A DNA stretch of 64,000 nt, from positions 1-64,000 of the forward strand of contig NZ_BNJJ01000006.1 in assembly GCF_016587435.1 (NCBI RefSeq), given 5' to 3'. The stretch's first letter is position 1. Every line of letters starts with the position of its first letter. Below are positions 1-8,860 of this stretch, piece after piece. The notes beneath the pieces are model-generated. The model saw only the letters and a program-made list of their open reading frames with translations, was not told the origin of the DNA and did not search any database. The position numbers and the translations under genes are program-made. Source of the DNA: Dictyobacter formicarum. Its GTDB lineage: Bacteria > Chloroflexota > Ktedonobacteria > Ktedonobacterales > Ktedonobacteraceae.

Positions 1-1302
1 GAGTGCCGCACCTGCAACCAAAGGCGATCAATGTCGCAGGCTCTGGCTTCTAATACTGAGGATGAGAAAAACTATATTCCGACGTGTAGCGGCCGCAGTC
101 CGCACCTGCGCCGCTATGCAAAGAAGCAGTGCAACCACCCGGCCAAGACCACGCTGCTCTCGGCCTCCAACACCTGGTTCCCGCTCGGCTATACCTCGCT
201 CTCGATCCCCGAGGGCGAAGACCAGCTGGCGCAGCTGATTGAGCACAACTGGAGCATCCTGCAGGCGGCCAGCAGCATCGAGCTGCTCAAAAACTTTATG
301 TTCATCCCCCAGATCCAACAACAACTGGGCAGCTACAGCCTGGAGACGATCTGGCAAGGTATCGAGAAGAAGAATCAGGATAGCTCTGATGCCATCGTGC
401 GCCCCAAAGACCTCAAGCTGCCCGAGTGGCGCGTCCTGATCGATCCAGTCAACGCGCCGCATACCGATGACTTTGAGATCATGCCCACCGAGACACCCGC
501 CGGCTATGAGCAGGTGATCCAGCAGGTCGTGCTGGTCGAACGGCTGCGCGAAGTGATGGCCCTCACCGGCTTTACGCGCATCGAATCGCTCAGCGACTTC
601 GCCGAAGAAGAGGAGCTGCCCAAAGACCACATCATGCAGCTCTCGCGGCGCTCCCCCGAGTGGCTACCGGCCACCGAAGTGCGCGGCGAAGGTATCTTCA
701 TCCAGTTCCGCGAAGAGGCCATTCAGGAGTGGCTCAACCGGCTGGCGATCCAGGAGCACAATGAAACCTTCTTCGAGGCCCATAAACGCTGGCGCGAGGC
801 CCGGCAGATACCCGACAGCACGGCCAACTATCCCGACCTGCGCTACGTGCTGCTCCACAGCTTCGCCCACGCCCTGATCAGGCAACTGACCCTGCACTGT
901 GGCTATGCTGCCGCCAGCATTCGCGAGCGCATCTACTCGCAGGACGCCGATGACGAAAGGGGTCCGATGGCCGGCATCCTGCTCTACACCGCCGCCTCCG
1001 ACAGCGAAGGCACGCTGGGCGGGCTCGTCAGCCAGGGCAAAGAGATGGGCTACCACATCGGCGGCGTCCTCGACGACATGGAATACTGCGCCTCCGATCC
1101 ACTGTGCGCCGAGCACGTCACCCTTGAGGACAACACCCTGCACGGAGCCGCCTGCCACGCCTGCATGTTCATCCCCGAAACCTCGTGTGAGAAAGGCAAC
1201 CGCTACCTCGACCGCTCCGTCATCATCAACACCGTCGAGCGCGACAACCTGGCCTTCTTCAAGAAGATTACCGAAAGTAGAAAAGAAGATAACGCATGGT
1301 AA
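1..1302 (+). CDS. drmB: DrmB-type DUF1998 protein of a DISARM-like system (5' partial)
   Basis: The reading frame is open from base 1, so the ATG at 31 is probably internal and the gene starts outside the window. The first codons encode a CxxC pair (codons 2 and 5). With Cys19 and Cys34 (numbered from the ATG at 31) they could form a zinc site. The C-terminal part is the DUF1998 domain, about residues 270-380: an RYVLLHSFAHALIRQL helix, then MAGILLYTAASDSEGTLGGL, then cysteines 353, 359, 375, 378 and 386, a probable second metal cluster. Known biology: DrmB partners the DrmA helicase in DISARM phage defence and carries DUF1998. Here the next gene overlaps it by 7 bp, so the two are translationally coupled. 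A DrmA-like helicase may lie upstream, outside the window. Confidence 0.85.
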   Translation, partial: ECRTCNQRRSMSQALASNTEDEKNYIPTCSGRSPHLRRYAKKQCNHPAKTTLLSASNTWFPLGYTSLSIPEGEDQLAQLIEHNWSILQAASSIELLKNFMFIPQIQQQLGSYSLETIWQGIEKKNQDSSDAIVRPKDLKLPEWRVLIDPVNAPHTDDFEIMPTETPAGYEQVIQQVVLVERLREVMALTGFTRIESLSDFAEEEELPKDHIMQLSRRSPEWLPATEVRGEGIFIQFREEAIQEWLNRLAIQEHNETFFEAHKRWREARQIPDSTANYPDLRYVLLHSFAHALIRQLTLHCGYAAASIRERIYSQDADDERGPMAGILLYTAASDSEGTLGGLVSQGKEMGYHIGGVLDDMEYCASDPLCAEHVTLEDNTLHGAACHACMFIPETSCEKGNRYLDRSVIINTVERDNLAFFKKITESRKEDNAW

Positions 1303-3650
1303 AAACATTATCTGAAATCGTCGCAGCATATTTAGCTGATCATAAATATCTTGAGCACAGAAAGCAAAGGGCCAGCACGCGCAATGCCAGCCTTCCAGAA
1401 TTACAGGCAACAGTACAAAGCTTTGTGCAGGCAGAGATATCATTGAAAACACTGCTGCCACAGCTTAATAACATCCTCCACAACCATGAATATTGGGGAG
1501 CCCTCGGCTTCGGGTTTATGATGGAGCTCAATAAATTTAGCAAATACCATAATGAGACCAATAATAATGCTGAAATCCATTTCCGCAACAGCCTGAAAGG
1601 ACTCACCGGCGCTACGCTGGGTCAGCATATAGAAGCATTCTATAACTTCTTACTACAAGAAAGGGAGCGACTACGCAGGGAAGGGAAAAGTAGTGGCATG
1701 ATTGTCCCGCCATCCCGTAGCGCCTTTATTATGTCGCTCTTTGCGCGCTGGCTGGATCCAGCCCATCCAACCTGCATCTATTATGAAAGTCAGCGTAAAG
1801 GTATATATATACTGGTCCAGGCCAGATTAGTGTCGCAATTACCACAATCCATGCTCAGTACCAATACTATTGAAGTAAAAAAAGCGGACGAGCATCGAAA
1901 AGTAGTCTCATTACTGGATGAACTCGGCCAGCAAGCACCACAGCTCAAGCAATTTGAGTATTGGGATGAAGCCTTTTTGCTCTGGGTCGCCGATCAATTT
2001 ACAACCCTGACCTCTGATACGCCGACCCTGGTCATCAATGATCCTGATAATAGCGATCGCTTGAGCGGAAAAACAGGTCAGCTGGGAGTCGTGAAAGATC
2101 CACCTGGGCTCTATACAACGTCGGTGCATCAGACCGATACGGCCAGCAGCGCAGCGACAACGGCAGAGACGCTGCTGATCGACCATCTCCCTTTAAAGCC
2201 AACGCCAGAGCCATTACTGACCCAACTGATCCAGCAGGTCCAGCAACACATATTAGTCGATGAAAAGATCGTCAGGCGCATCTACTATGCGCTGCTGGCC
2301 GGCCACGTGATCCTGACCGGACCTCCCGGGACCGGCAAGACAGAGCTGGCGCGCATCATTCCCGAGCTGCTCTGGCAAAGTCAGGCCAACCCGGACGAGG
2401 GCGGCAGCGCCGCTGATCTGGACGCGACAGCCAGCGCTACCTATGTGACGGAGACCGCCTACACCACGCGCCTGGTAACGGCGACCGATGATTGGAGCGC
2501 GCGCACCCTGATCAGTGGCATCATGCCACAAAGCCAGAACGGCATCCTCAATTACAGTATCCAGCTTGGGCATCTGACCTCCACCATCCTCAACAACTGG
2601 TCATTCCAGGGCGAGCGTTTTGAGGAATGGAGCGCCTTGAGCCTGCTGCGCACACGCCTGAAAACGCATAGCGGACTCGATCGCAACAGAATCGCCACCT
2701 TCCGGGGTCAGTGGCTGGTCATCGACGAGTTCAATCGCGCGCCTATCGATCTCGCCCTTGGCGACGCGCTCACGGCCCTGGGAGGCAACGACGTGCTGCG
2801 CGTCGCCATCGAAAACGGCAGCGCCGAGCTGCCCATTCCCCAGGACTTCCGCATCATCGGCACATTGAACAGCTTCGATCGCAACTATCTCAATCAGATC
2901 AGCGAAGCCTTGAAGCGGCGCTTCTCCTTCGTCGAGATCCTGCCGCCAACGCGGGCCCAGCGCAAAGCCGAGCAAGGCATCGTGCTCTACAAAGCGCTGA
3001 CAAAGGTCGCGCATCTCAGCGACAGCATTGAAGCGCGCGCTGAGAGCATCAACTGGAACAACCTCTCGGTCAGCGTCGAGCCCGATGGTAGCTATTCTAT
3101 CGTGTGGGATGATGAGCAGAGCGCGTTTCGCGCGGCCTTCGAGGCGGCGTGGCGCGTCTTCGAGGTAATTCGTATCTATCGCCAGCTGGGCACGGCGCAG
3201 GCCATCAGCCTGGTACGCCACATGCTGATCGCGGGTGTGCTGCAAGGCCACAGCACGCGAGAGCAATGGATTGGACAGGCGCTGGACGCGGCCCTGTGCG
3301 ATACGATCGCCGATCAGCTCCAGGTCTTGCTGCCCGACGAGATTGAGGCCCTGCTGCTGTATCTGACCACGCCAGCGGATAGCTTTCCAGCAGCATACAG
3401 CCAGCTGCTGGACAGGCTCAATAGTATGCCGCAGCGCCTCTATGGACAACTGCTTTCGCTGGCCGGTATTTATGATGAAGCAGGGCAACAGGTATTAACC
3501 GATACCCGGGTCGAGCAGATCTCCAACCAGGACCGGCCCGAGATGCCGGCAACCATCCTGGCCGAGCTATTCCATTTCCAATTCGAGACCGACCCATTGC
3601 CGCAATTCACGCGCCGCCTGCGCTCATTTAAAGCCGAACGAGGCCTGTAA
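1296..3650 (+). CDS. MrcB-like AAA+ ATPase (McrB/MoxR type)
   Basis: A 784-residue protein. Residues 1-230 resemble the N-terminal region found ahead of McrB-type ATPases (motifs YWGALGFGFMMELNKF, then PPSRSAFIMSLFARWLDP). The AAA+ core follows: Walker A GPPGTGKTE near residue 341, Walker B WLVIDEFNRAP near 472, and a sensor stretch GTLNSFDRNYLNQ ending in SEALKRRFSF with arginine-finger-like residues near 521-535. The start ATG lies inside the end of the DrmB-type gene, in another frame. Family knowledge: McrB-like GTPases/ATPases load and drive a McrC nuclease on DNA; the next gene is such a nuclease. Inference: this is the motor of a restriction-type defence complex. GTP versus ATP use cannot be read from sequence alone. 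Confidence 0.85.
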   Translation: MVKTLSEIVAAYLADHKYLEHRKQRASTRNASLPELQATVQSFVQAEISLKTLLPQLNNILHNHEYWGALGFGFMMELNKFSKYHNETNNNAEIHFRNSLKGLTGATLGQHIEAFYNFLLQERERLRREGKSSGMIVPPSRSAFIMSLFARWLDPAHPTCIYYESQRKGIYILVQARLVSQLPQSMLSTNTIEVKKADEHRKVVSLLDELGQQAPQLKQFEYWDEAFLLWVADQFTTLTSDTPTLVINDPDNSDRLSGKTGQLGVVKDPPGLYTTSVHQTDTASSAATTAETLLIDHLPLKPTPEPLLTQLIQQVQQHILVDEKIVRRIYYALLAGHVILTGPPGTGKTELARIIPELLWQSQANPDEGGSAADLDATASATYVTETAYTTRLVTATDDWSARTLISGIMPQSQNGILNYSIQLGHLTSTILNNWSFQGERFEEWSALSLLRTRLKTHSGLDRNRIATFRGQWLVIDEFNRAPIDLALGDALTALGGNDVLRVAIENGSAELPIPQDFRIIGTLNSFDRNYLNQISEALKRRFSFVEILPPTRAQRKAEQGIVLYKALTKVAHLSDSIEARAESINWNNLSVSVEPDGSYSIVWDDEQSAFRAAFEAAWRVFEVIRIYRQLGTAQAISLVRHMLIAGVLQGHSTREQWIGQALDAALCDTIADQLQVLLPDEIEALLLYLTTPADSFPAAYSQLLDRLNSMPQRLYGQLLSLAGIYDEAGQQVLTDTRVEQISNQDRPEMPATILAELFHFQFETDPLPQFTRRLRSFKAERGL

Positions 3651-3676
3651 CCCGAACGAGAAAAAGGAGGTATGTC

Positions 3677-5260
3677 ATGATTGTGAGGGATGAGCTCGGA
3701 CCGGTGGGCCTGGTTGATCATTGGTCGCAACTGTTGCAGCGCCGGGTCATGCGCCTGCTCTTGCAGCACGATACGACGCTCTTTCGCCAGCAATTTCGCC
3801 TTTTTTCGGCTGCCAGCCAGCTGCCGCAGATGCCGTTGCTTCAGCAATACGATCACTACATTAAGCTCCAGTTCTTTAGCAATGAGTTGCTGGATGACAT
3901 TTTGCCGCGCATCCGGCGTCAGTTGAGTTTGAAGACGACCCATAAGCACTTGCTTGAGGAGGCTCCGACCAGAGGGAATGTGGACTGGACGCGGACCCTG
4001 GCCCGTGCACAGCAACAGTGGCCGGGGCAGCCTCCCATGCAGTTGTTGACTCAGGTACGCCAGCGCGATATGGAGACGCCCGAAAACGTGCTGGCGGTGG
4101 CGATCACGCTCCAGCTACGACAGGAGCTCCAGCGCGCCATGAATATCCATTTTGAGGACGAAGAGCTCAACAGTCTGGAGCGGCAATTCTTTAGCAGCGC
4201 CGACGAGCGGGCACAACGCGAGCTAGCCAGTAGCTATGCTCGTCAGCTCAAGGAGCAGGCCCGCCACGTCGCCATCCCCACGCTGGTCCAGCAGGTCTCC
4301 AGCAGCCTCAAGCCAGGCCCCAGCGCGTACCGTGATCTCATTCACTGGTGGCGGCGCTTCTCGCGAGTACTCATCGGTCGCGCTACTAGCGAACAGGCCC
4401 TGGCGCTGAGCCCGGCGCGCTCCGATGAAAAGACGACCGCCTGGCTCTACGAACTGTGGATCGCGCTGGAACTCATCCACCTGCTCCACGCCGAGGGAGC
4501 CATACAGCCCCAGGACATGACGATCGCCACCGACCTGTTGCAGTGCACCTTCACCTGGCAGGGGCGCCGCTTCCGCCTGCTCTACAACCGCCAGCTGGAC
4601 ACCTCGACCAGCTACGAGCCCACCTGGGAGCACGCGCCCGCGTCGCGCCCCGACTACAGCATCGAGCGCGCCGAGCCGCTCGTCGTCAAATACCGAGGAG
4701 AGACTATCTGGCGCGAGCCCCCAGTCATCCTTGACGCCAAGTACTACCTCAACGGCAGCGACCCCACCAACACGCACGGCCCAATCAAGAAGATGCTGGG
4801 CGACATGGCCCTGCTGGAGGCGCATACCGGCGCCCTCTTCTTCCCGCGCCTGCCTGAACCCGTGGAAGGACAACAGATCACGCGCACCATCCGGCAGAAA
4901 AAGGGACCCTACCGCCCAGCGGCCAGCGAGCGCCAGATCCACCTCTACCACATCGAGCCCACGCTCCCCATTCCCCATCTCCAGCAACGGCTGCGTGCCA
5001 TCCTCGACATGGCCACCGAACAGCTCCCCGAGCGCGCCCAACCAGTCTGCCAGGGAACCTTCCTCACGCTCGGCACCCGCAACGCCGCCGGAACCAGGCC
5101 CACTCCGCGCACCCTGCTCTGTCCCAAGGCCCACATCGGCCCCGATGTCTTCGACATCGTCAACGCCAACACTGACTGCCTGCGCAACCCGCGCGTCTGT
5201 CACGTCATCAACCAGCCCATCGACCCACCTACCCTCATAGAAGGGCACACTCCGCCGTGA
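3677..5260 (+). CDS. McrC-like PD-(D/E)XK nuclease subunit
   Basis: A 527-residue protein with a strong ribosome site (AAGGAGG, 8 bases before the ATG), 26 bp after the AAA+ gene. Residues 250-275 carry the AWLYELWIALELIHLL helix typical of McrC/DUF2357-type nucleases. The catalytic core is RPDYSI (Asp near 325), then VILDAKYYL (Asp-Ala-Lys near 352-354), which fits PD-(D/E)XK. The first 250 residues are helical and rich in Gln and Arg, with no family I recognise. The C-terminal 60 residues carry several cysteines. Inference: it cuts DNA when driven by the upstream AAA+ protein. The pairing with a DUF1998 protein rather than a classical McrB alone is unusual. Confidence 0.8.
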   Translation: MIVRDELGPVGLVDHWSQLLQRRVMRLLLQHDTTLFRQQFRLFSAASQLPQMPLLQQYDHYIKLQFFSNELLDDILPRIRRQLSLKTTHKHLLEEAPTRGNVDWTRTLARAQQQWPGQPPMQLLTQVRQRDMETPENVLAVAITLQLRQELQRAMNIHFEDEELNSLERQFFSSADERAQRELASSYARQLKEQARHVAIPTLVQQVSSSLKPGPSAYRDLIHWWRRFSRVLIGRATSEQALALSPARSDEKTTAWLYELWIALELIHLLHAEGAIQPQDMTIATDLLQCTFTWQGRRFRLLYNRQLDTSTSYEPTWEHAPASRPDYSIERAEPLVVKYRGETIWREPPVILDAKYYLNGSDPTNTHGPIKKMLGDMALLEAHTGALFFPRLPEPVEGQQITRTIRQKKGPYRPAASERQIHLYHIEPTLPIPHLQQRLRAILDMATEQLPERAQPVCQGTFLTLGTRNAAGTRPTPRTLLCPKAHIGPDVFDIVNANTDCLRNPRVCHVINQPIDPPTLIEGHTPP

Positions 5261-5404
5261 GTCCTTCTCCATCCTCTTTGTGTGCGCAAATACGGCAGAG
5301 GAGACTATTGAAGAGATGGCATAACAGGGGATGTCCGGCATATGCCCTTGTTTAATCGCTACATATGAATAACATTTAAGAAAGATGAAAGGTTTAAAAA
5401 ACAT

Positions 5405-5719
5405 ATGAAAATGTATACATTGATCGGTACTGATGGGAAACCATATCAAAGCGAGCAGAAGGGGACGTTTGGGGGCTATCGACCAGGGAGAATATATGGT
5501 CGCTTCGATTGTCCGAGCGCGAATAATGCCATCGCCAAGGGTCAGTATGTTCAGCATCGCGTCTTTTTCGCCGATGAGCTCACGGCCATCACGGCAGGCT
5601 ATCGACCCTGCGCCAGGTGCATGAAAGATCGCTACCCCCTCTGGAAACAGGCTGAGGGCCAGGCGGCGGGAGATAGGAAGCGGGCGCTGGAAATCTACCG
5701 TTCGCTCTGTGGGTATTGA
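5405..5719 (+). CDS. Ada-type metal-binding domain protein
   Basis: A 104-residue stand-alone domain. It resembles the N-terminal zinc domain of Ada methyl-phosphotriester repair proteins: RIYGRFDCPSA with Cys36, then HRVFFADELTAITAGYRPCARC with Cys69 and Cys72. Ada uses four cysteines, one of which accepts the methyl group; only three are seen here, so a classical Ada reaction is not assured. Two in-frame ATGs (5405 and 5411) could serve as start. It follows the nuclease genes at 145 bp, and the next frame (HNH) begins near its stop. Possible roles are DNA-damage sensing or DNA binding within the defence island; this is inference. Confidence 0.7.
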   Translation: MKMYTLIGTDGKPYQSEQKGTFGGYRPGRIYGRFDCPSANNAIAKGQYVQHRVFFADELTAITAGYRPCARCMKDRYPLWKQAEGQAAGDRKRALEIYRSLCGY

Positions 5720-5750
5720 TGCTTCTCATGAGTTGAGGGAAAAGTGGACC

Positions 5751-6185
5751 ATGGTCTACACAGAGAAACGTTGCTGGGTCTGCAATGCGGTAATCACCTG
5801 GGGGCAGAGCGACACCGCCTGTAAGGTGCGGTGTCGCAACCGGCTCTATGCCGAAAGCTATCGCATCGAGCGCCATAAAGAGGAGTCCTATCGCAAGAAC
5901 CGCCCCTGCCGCCTGAAGCTCGGCGAGTGGGCCGAAACCTTACGCCACTACAAATGGCGCTGCGCTTTTTGCAAAGGCCCCTTTGAGAGCCTGGACCATT
6001 TTGTCCCCGTGAGCCAGGGTGGCGCGACCTGGGTCGGCAACGTCGTGCCCGCCTGCCTCCAGTGCCAGATCTCCAAAGGCAACCTGCTCCCCCACAAAGT
6101 AGAGGTCATCCCCCAGGAGGTCATGGAACGCATCGCCCGTTACCTCCAGAGGCGCGCCCAGAGCAGTCTCAAACAAACACAGTAG
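5751..6185 (+). CDS. HNH endonuclease
   Basis: An HNH nuclease of 144 residues from the ATG at 5751, which has a GAGGGA ribosome site 10 bases upstream. A GTG at 5709 would add 14 residues and overlap the previous gene by 11 bp. Two zinc-like pairs sit at the N-terminus (CWVC, later CKVRC). The HNH core is CAFC, then ESLDHFVPVSQGG with the catalytic His, then GNVVPACLQCQISKGN. This is the standard McrA/HNH layout with structural Cys pairs. It is the second nuclease of the island and probably cotranscribed with the Ada-like gene. It could be a restriction enzyme or a homing-type nuclease; the first fits the context better. Confidence 0.8.
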   Translation: MVYTEKRCWVCNAVITWGQSDTACKVRCRNRLYAESYRIERHKEESYRKNRPCRLKLGEWAETLRHYKWRCAFCKGPFESLDHFVPVSQGGATWVGNVVPACLQCQISKGNLLPHKVEVIPQEVMERIARYLQRRAQSSLKQTQ

Positions 6186-6312
6186 AAAGCCTCCATGCAA
6201 CTTCCAGAAAAAACAAAACAAATTGGATATGAATTTGTATAGATCACTTTAAACTGCGTTCTATAGTAGTGAAGACGATTCGTAGTTATCTTTTGAGATA
6301 GGAGTGTGAGCG

Positions 6313-7719
6313 ATGCGAGAACCGGCATTTAATACGATCGCTTTGATGCTCACTGTCTACGTTGCTGCTCTTGTATGGGGCATTCAGCATGTTTGCGACC
6401 GGTATACGCCAAATCTTCTGGTGACCTTTTTCCGCCGCGCCGCTCTGTTACCTCTTATTACACTAGTAATTTTGCTCAGTATTGCAGGCAGCCTCTTATT
6501 TCCGTGGACTCCACCTATCTTCGCATCTATACCTTCTTGGATAGGTGATGTACTCTCTTCAGCCCTTTTGTTAGTTTCGATTGTGGTAACCATTGCTGCA
6601 GTTTACTGGATGATGCAGAGCCTGGCTAAGGGAACACCGATCATTGCTTGGTTCCGAAAAAGAAAAGGTCAAATCACGACTCTTGAAGACATCCTGCTGA
6701 ACGCGATCCACCATAATGACGTACGACTCACCCATGAAGTGCTGGACGCCACATTACATGGACAGCCAGAAAACCGACAGGCAATGATAAAGTGGTTGGA
6801 AGATCACAGTACGTTGCTCTCGATAAATTGGGTAGCTAAAGAACTCATCGGAACTATCCTCGCTCCTCCTTTGGATCACGAAGCGGCTCACATATACTAT
6901 GATTTTCTGGGTATAATCCTATCGGAGGCTTTGGATAAGGAGGAATTTGCTCATGCTCAATTTATCCTCGATGCGTTCTGTGATGCTTTAGATAAGGCGC
7001 AGCCCTGGACGGAAGCTCATATGAATCTACTCACTCACACGGGTTTTATACTTTGGAAAATCGGAGATCCAGATGCATCAATGCGTCGAACCACCAAGAT
7101 TCCTGAACAGTTGAAAAATCTCCAGTGGTGGTTTTACAGCCGAGTACACAGAATCTGGCATCGTGTGCTGCATTTGAAGAATACTGACGCCGTCAATTGC
7201 TTTGTATTAGCACTCTGTGAATTGATTCGTGACACTACAGATACAAAAGACCTATGTGAATTTTTTCTAAGCCTGGTATATGATGTGCTAGATGATGCAT
7301 ATCCAGAGCATCTGCTTAATGGGGAGACACTCAAGGATTTGGTCAATGAACTTGGTCATCTGAGACTCGAACTGCCTGATGCGAATGATGAAGAGATACA
7401 AAAAGAAATAGACTCGTATATGCTTGCCGCGCTGGCAATCCTCGTCGAATTGGGTGAAACAGAGGATGCGTTGCGCCATACCGCAGGTAATGGTTATCTG
7501 CGACGCAGAATCATAAAGGAAAAGTGGTTAAGAACATCTAGGTTCAAGAGCGACCCAGACTATTTTTATTGGCTCTCCCCATCAAGCTATACTGCTGCTC
7601 GACAAGTATTAGGGTTGCCAGGGCTATCCAGAAAGCAAATTACTGAGCTTACCGATCAGAAGAAAATAGTAACACCAATTACAATCTCTATTGACAAGGA
7701 GGGAAGCTTTTTTAACTAA
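6313..7719 (+). CDS. Unknown membrane-anchored protein
   Basis: No family recognised. The 468-residue protein starts at an ATG with an AGGAG site. Three hydrophobic segments lie at about residues 8-27, 43-65 and 78-98. After these comes a cytoplasmic region of about 365 residues that looks helical and repeat-like (many Leu/Ala/Glu heptads such as ILLNAIHHNDVRLTHEVLDA), possibly TPR- or HEAT-like. Base composition is more AT-rich than the upstream nuclease genes, which suggests separate acquisition. It lies between defence-type genes, so a membrane effector or sensor role is conceivable but unproven. Confidence 0.55.
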   Translation: MREPAFNTIALMLTVYVAALVWGIQHVCDRYTPNLLVTFFRRAALLPLITLVILLSIAGSLLFPWTPPIFASIPSWIGDVLSSALLLVSIVVTIAAVYWMMQSLAKGTPIIAWFRKRKGQITTLEDILLNAIHHNDVRLTHEVLDATLHGQPENRQAMIKWLEDHSTLLSINWVAKELIGTILAPPLDHEAAHIYYDFLGIILSEALDKEEFAHAQFILDAFCDALDKAQPWTEAHMNLLTHTGFILWKIGDPDASMRRTTKIPEQLKNLQWWFYSRVHRIWHRVLHLKNTDAVNCFVLALCELIRDTTDTKDLCEFFLSLVYDVLDDAYPEHLLNGETLKDLVNELGHLRLELPDANDEEIQKEIDSYMLAALAILVELGETEDALRHTAGNGYLRRRIIKEKWLRTSRFKSDPDYFYWLSPSSYTAARQVLGLPGLSRKQITELTDQKKIVTPITISIDKEGSFFN

Positions 7720-7788
7720 AAGCCTCTACAAGTCATTTACCGGCAGATTTAGTGACTAACCATCCCATTCATTAGGTATTACAATTTT

Positions 7789-8694
7789 GTGTGGAGAGGC
7801 CAAGTGTTGATTTTTTTAAAGAGCTTCAACAATAGAGAAAAAGCGATTATCATCTGGTTTTGTATCTTGTTGGTTTGGAGCTTAAGCCATAAGAGCGTGC
7901 GCGGCAGCATCAAAGGGCCAGTTGTAACTATCGTCAAGATCTTGTTTTCCTTAAAAATTGGCATACCTCTGCTCCTTATGGGTGGGTATGTGATCCTCAT
8001 CGTATTCTTATTCTCCAGGCTTAACCTATGGGATGTATCACTGCTCAAAGATACGCTGCTATGGTTCTTTGGTAGCGCCTGCATTATGTTTGGTAACACC
8101 AGTAAAGCTGGGCAAGATAGCAAATACTTTAAGAACGCCATTGTAGAAACCGTGAAGTTCAGCGTGTTCATAGAGTTTGTTGTCAACCTCTATGTGTTTA
8201 ATATCTTTATCGAGCTGATCTTAGTGCCGATTCTCTCTTTCATTGGTGTAATGCTCGTCATTCCAGGTGAAGGGGTTGGGTACACCCGTGCAAAAAAACT
8301 GCTCAATGGTCTGTTGATTATCGTTGGTCTGGGAATGCTTATCTATGCGCTCATTCATATCTTCGGTGATTTTCAGCATTTCGCAACCGTTGAGAACATC
8401 CAAGAATTCCTGCTGCCGATAGTATTAACCTTTGCGTTTCTACCCTTCATGTACTGCTTAACGCTATGGGCCAGATACGAGCAACTTTTCACCAGCGTAG
8501 ACATGTGGGGACACAACAAAGCGCTGGCCGGATACATCAAGTGGAAGCTTTTTGGGAAGTATTTGCTCAATCTCAACAAATTGAACCGCGTCTTTAAACA
8601 ATGCTCGGTTGATCTTATAGCTGCAAAAGATAAGCAAGAAGTTACGACTATCCTGGGGCGATTCAAAAATAAGCAAATGCTCGAGCAGCAATAA
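7789..8694 (+). CDS. Unknown polytopic membrane protein
   Basis: No family recognised. A 301-residue protein from a GTG at 7789 (a second GTG at 7804 is also possible). About six membrane segments are visible, for example IIIWFCILLVWSL, IGIPLLLMGGYVILIVFLF, FVVNLYVFNIFIELILVPI and LLIIVGLGMLIYALIHIF. A basic C-terminal tail of about 60 residues follows (KWKLFGKYLLNLNKLNRVFK). It follows the other membrane protein by 69 bp in the same direction with similar AT-rich composition, so the two may form a transcription unit. A pore-type effector or membrane partner in an abortive defence system would fit this place, but nothing in the sequence proves it. Confidence 0.55.
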   Translation: MWRGQVLIFLKSFNNREKAIIIWFCILLVWSLSHKSVRGSIKGPVVTIVKILFSLKIGIPLLLMGGYVILIVFLFSRLNLWDVSLLKDTLLWFFGSACIMFGNTSKAGQDSKYFKNAIVETVKFSVFIEFVVNLYVFNIFIELILVPILSFIGVMLVIPGEGVGYTRAKKLLNGLLIIVGLGMLIYALIHIFGDFQHFATVENIQEFLLPIVLTFAFLPFMYCLTLWARYEQLFTSVDMWGHNKALAGYIKWKLFGKYLLNLNKLNRVFKQCSVDLIAAKDKQEVTTILGRFKNKQMLEQQ

Positions 8695-8860
8695 ATATTT
8701 GCCACTTAGTCTAATGAGAGGCGTTATAATCACGTCAATTTTGTAAACGAAGGTTTTTACGTATCAGCCTTTAGCGCCGCTGAGCGGGCTTGCTACGATG
8801 GTTCAAATAGGATATATACCTGCATTTAGTGCACCCCAAACCAGAAAGACATAATTAACT

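Noticed and set aside
664..3488. Minus-strand frames of 265 and 295 codons
   Set aside because: Antisense to the DrmB and AAA+ genes, whose motifs are certain; no ribosome site or family.
4223..5557. Long minus-strand frame of 444 codons
   Set aside because: It lies opposite the McrC-like gene, has low-complexity Gly/Val/Ala composition and no motif; a GC-codon shadow.
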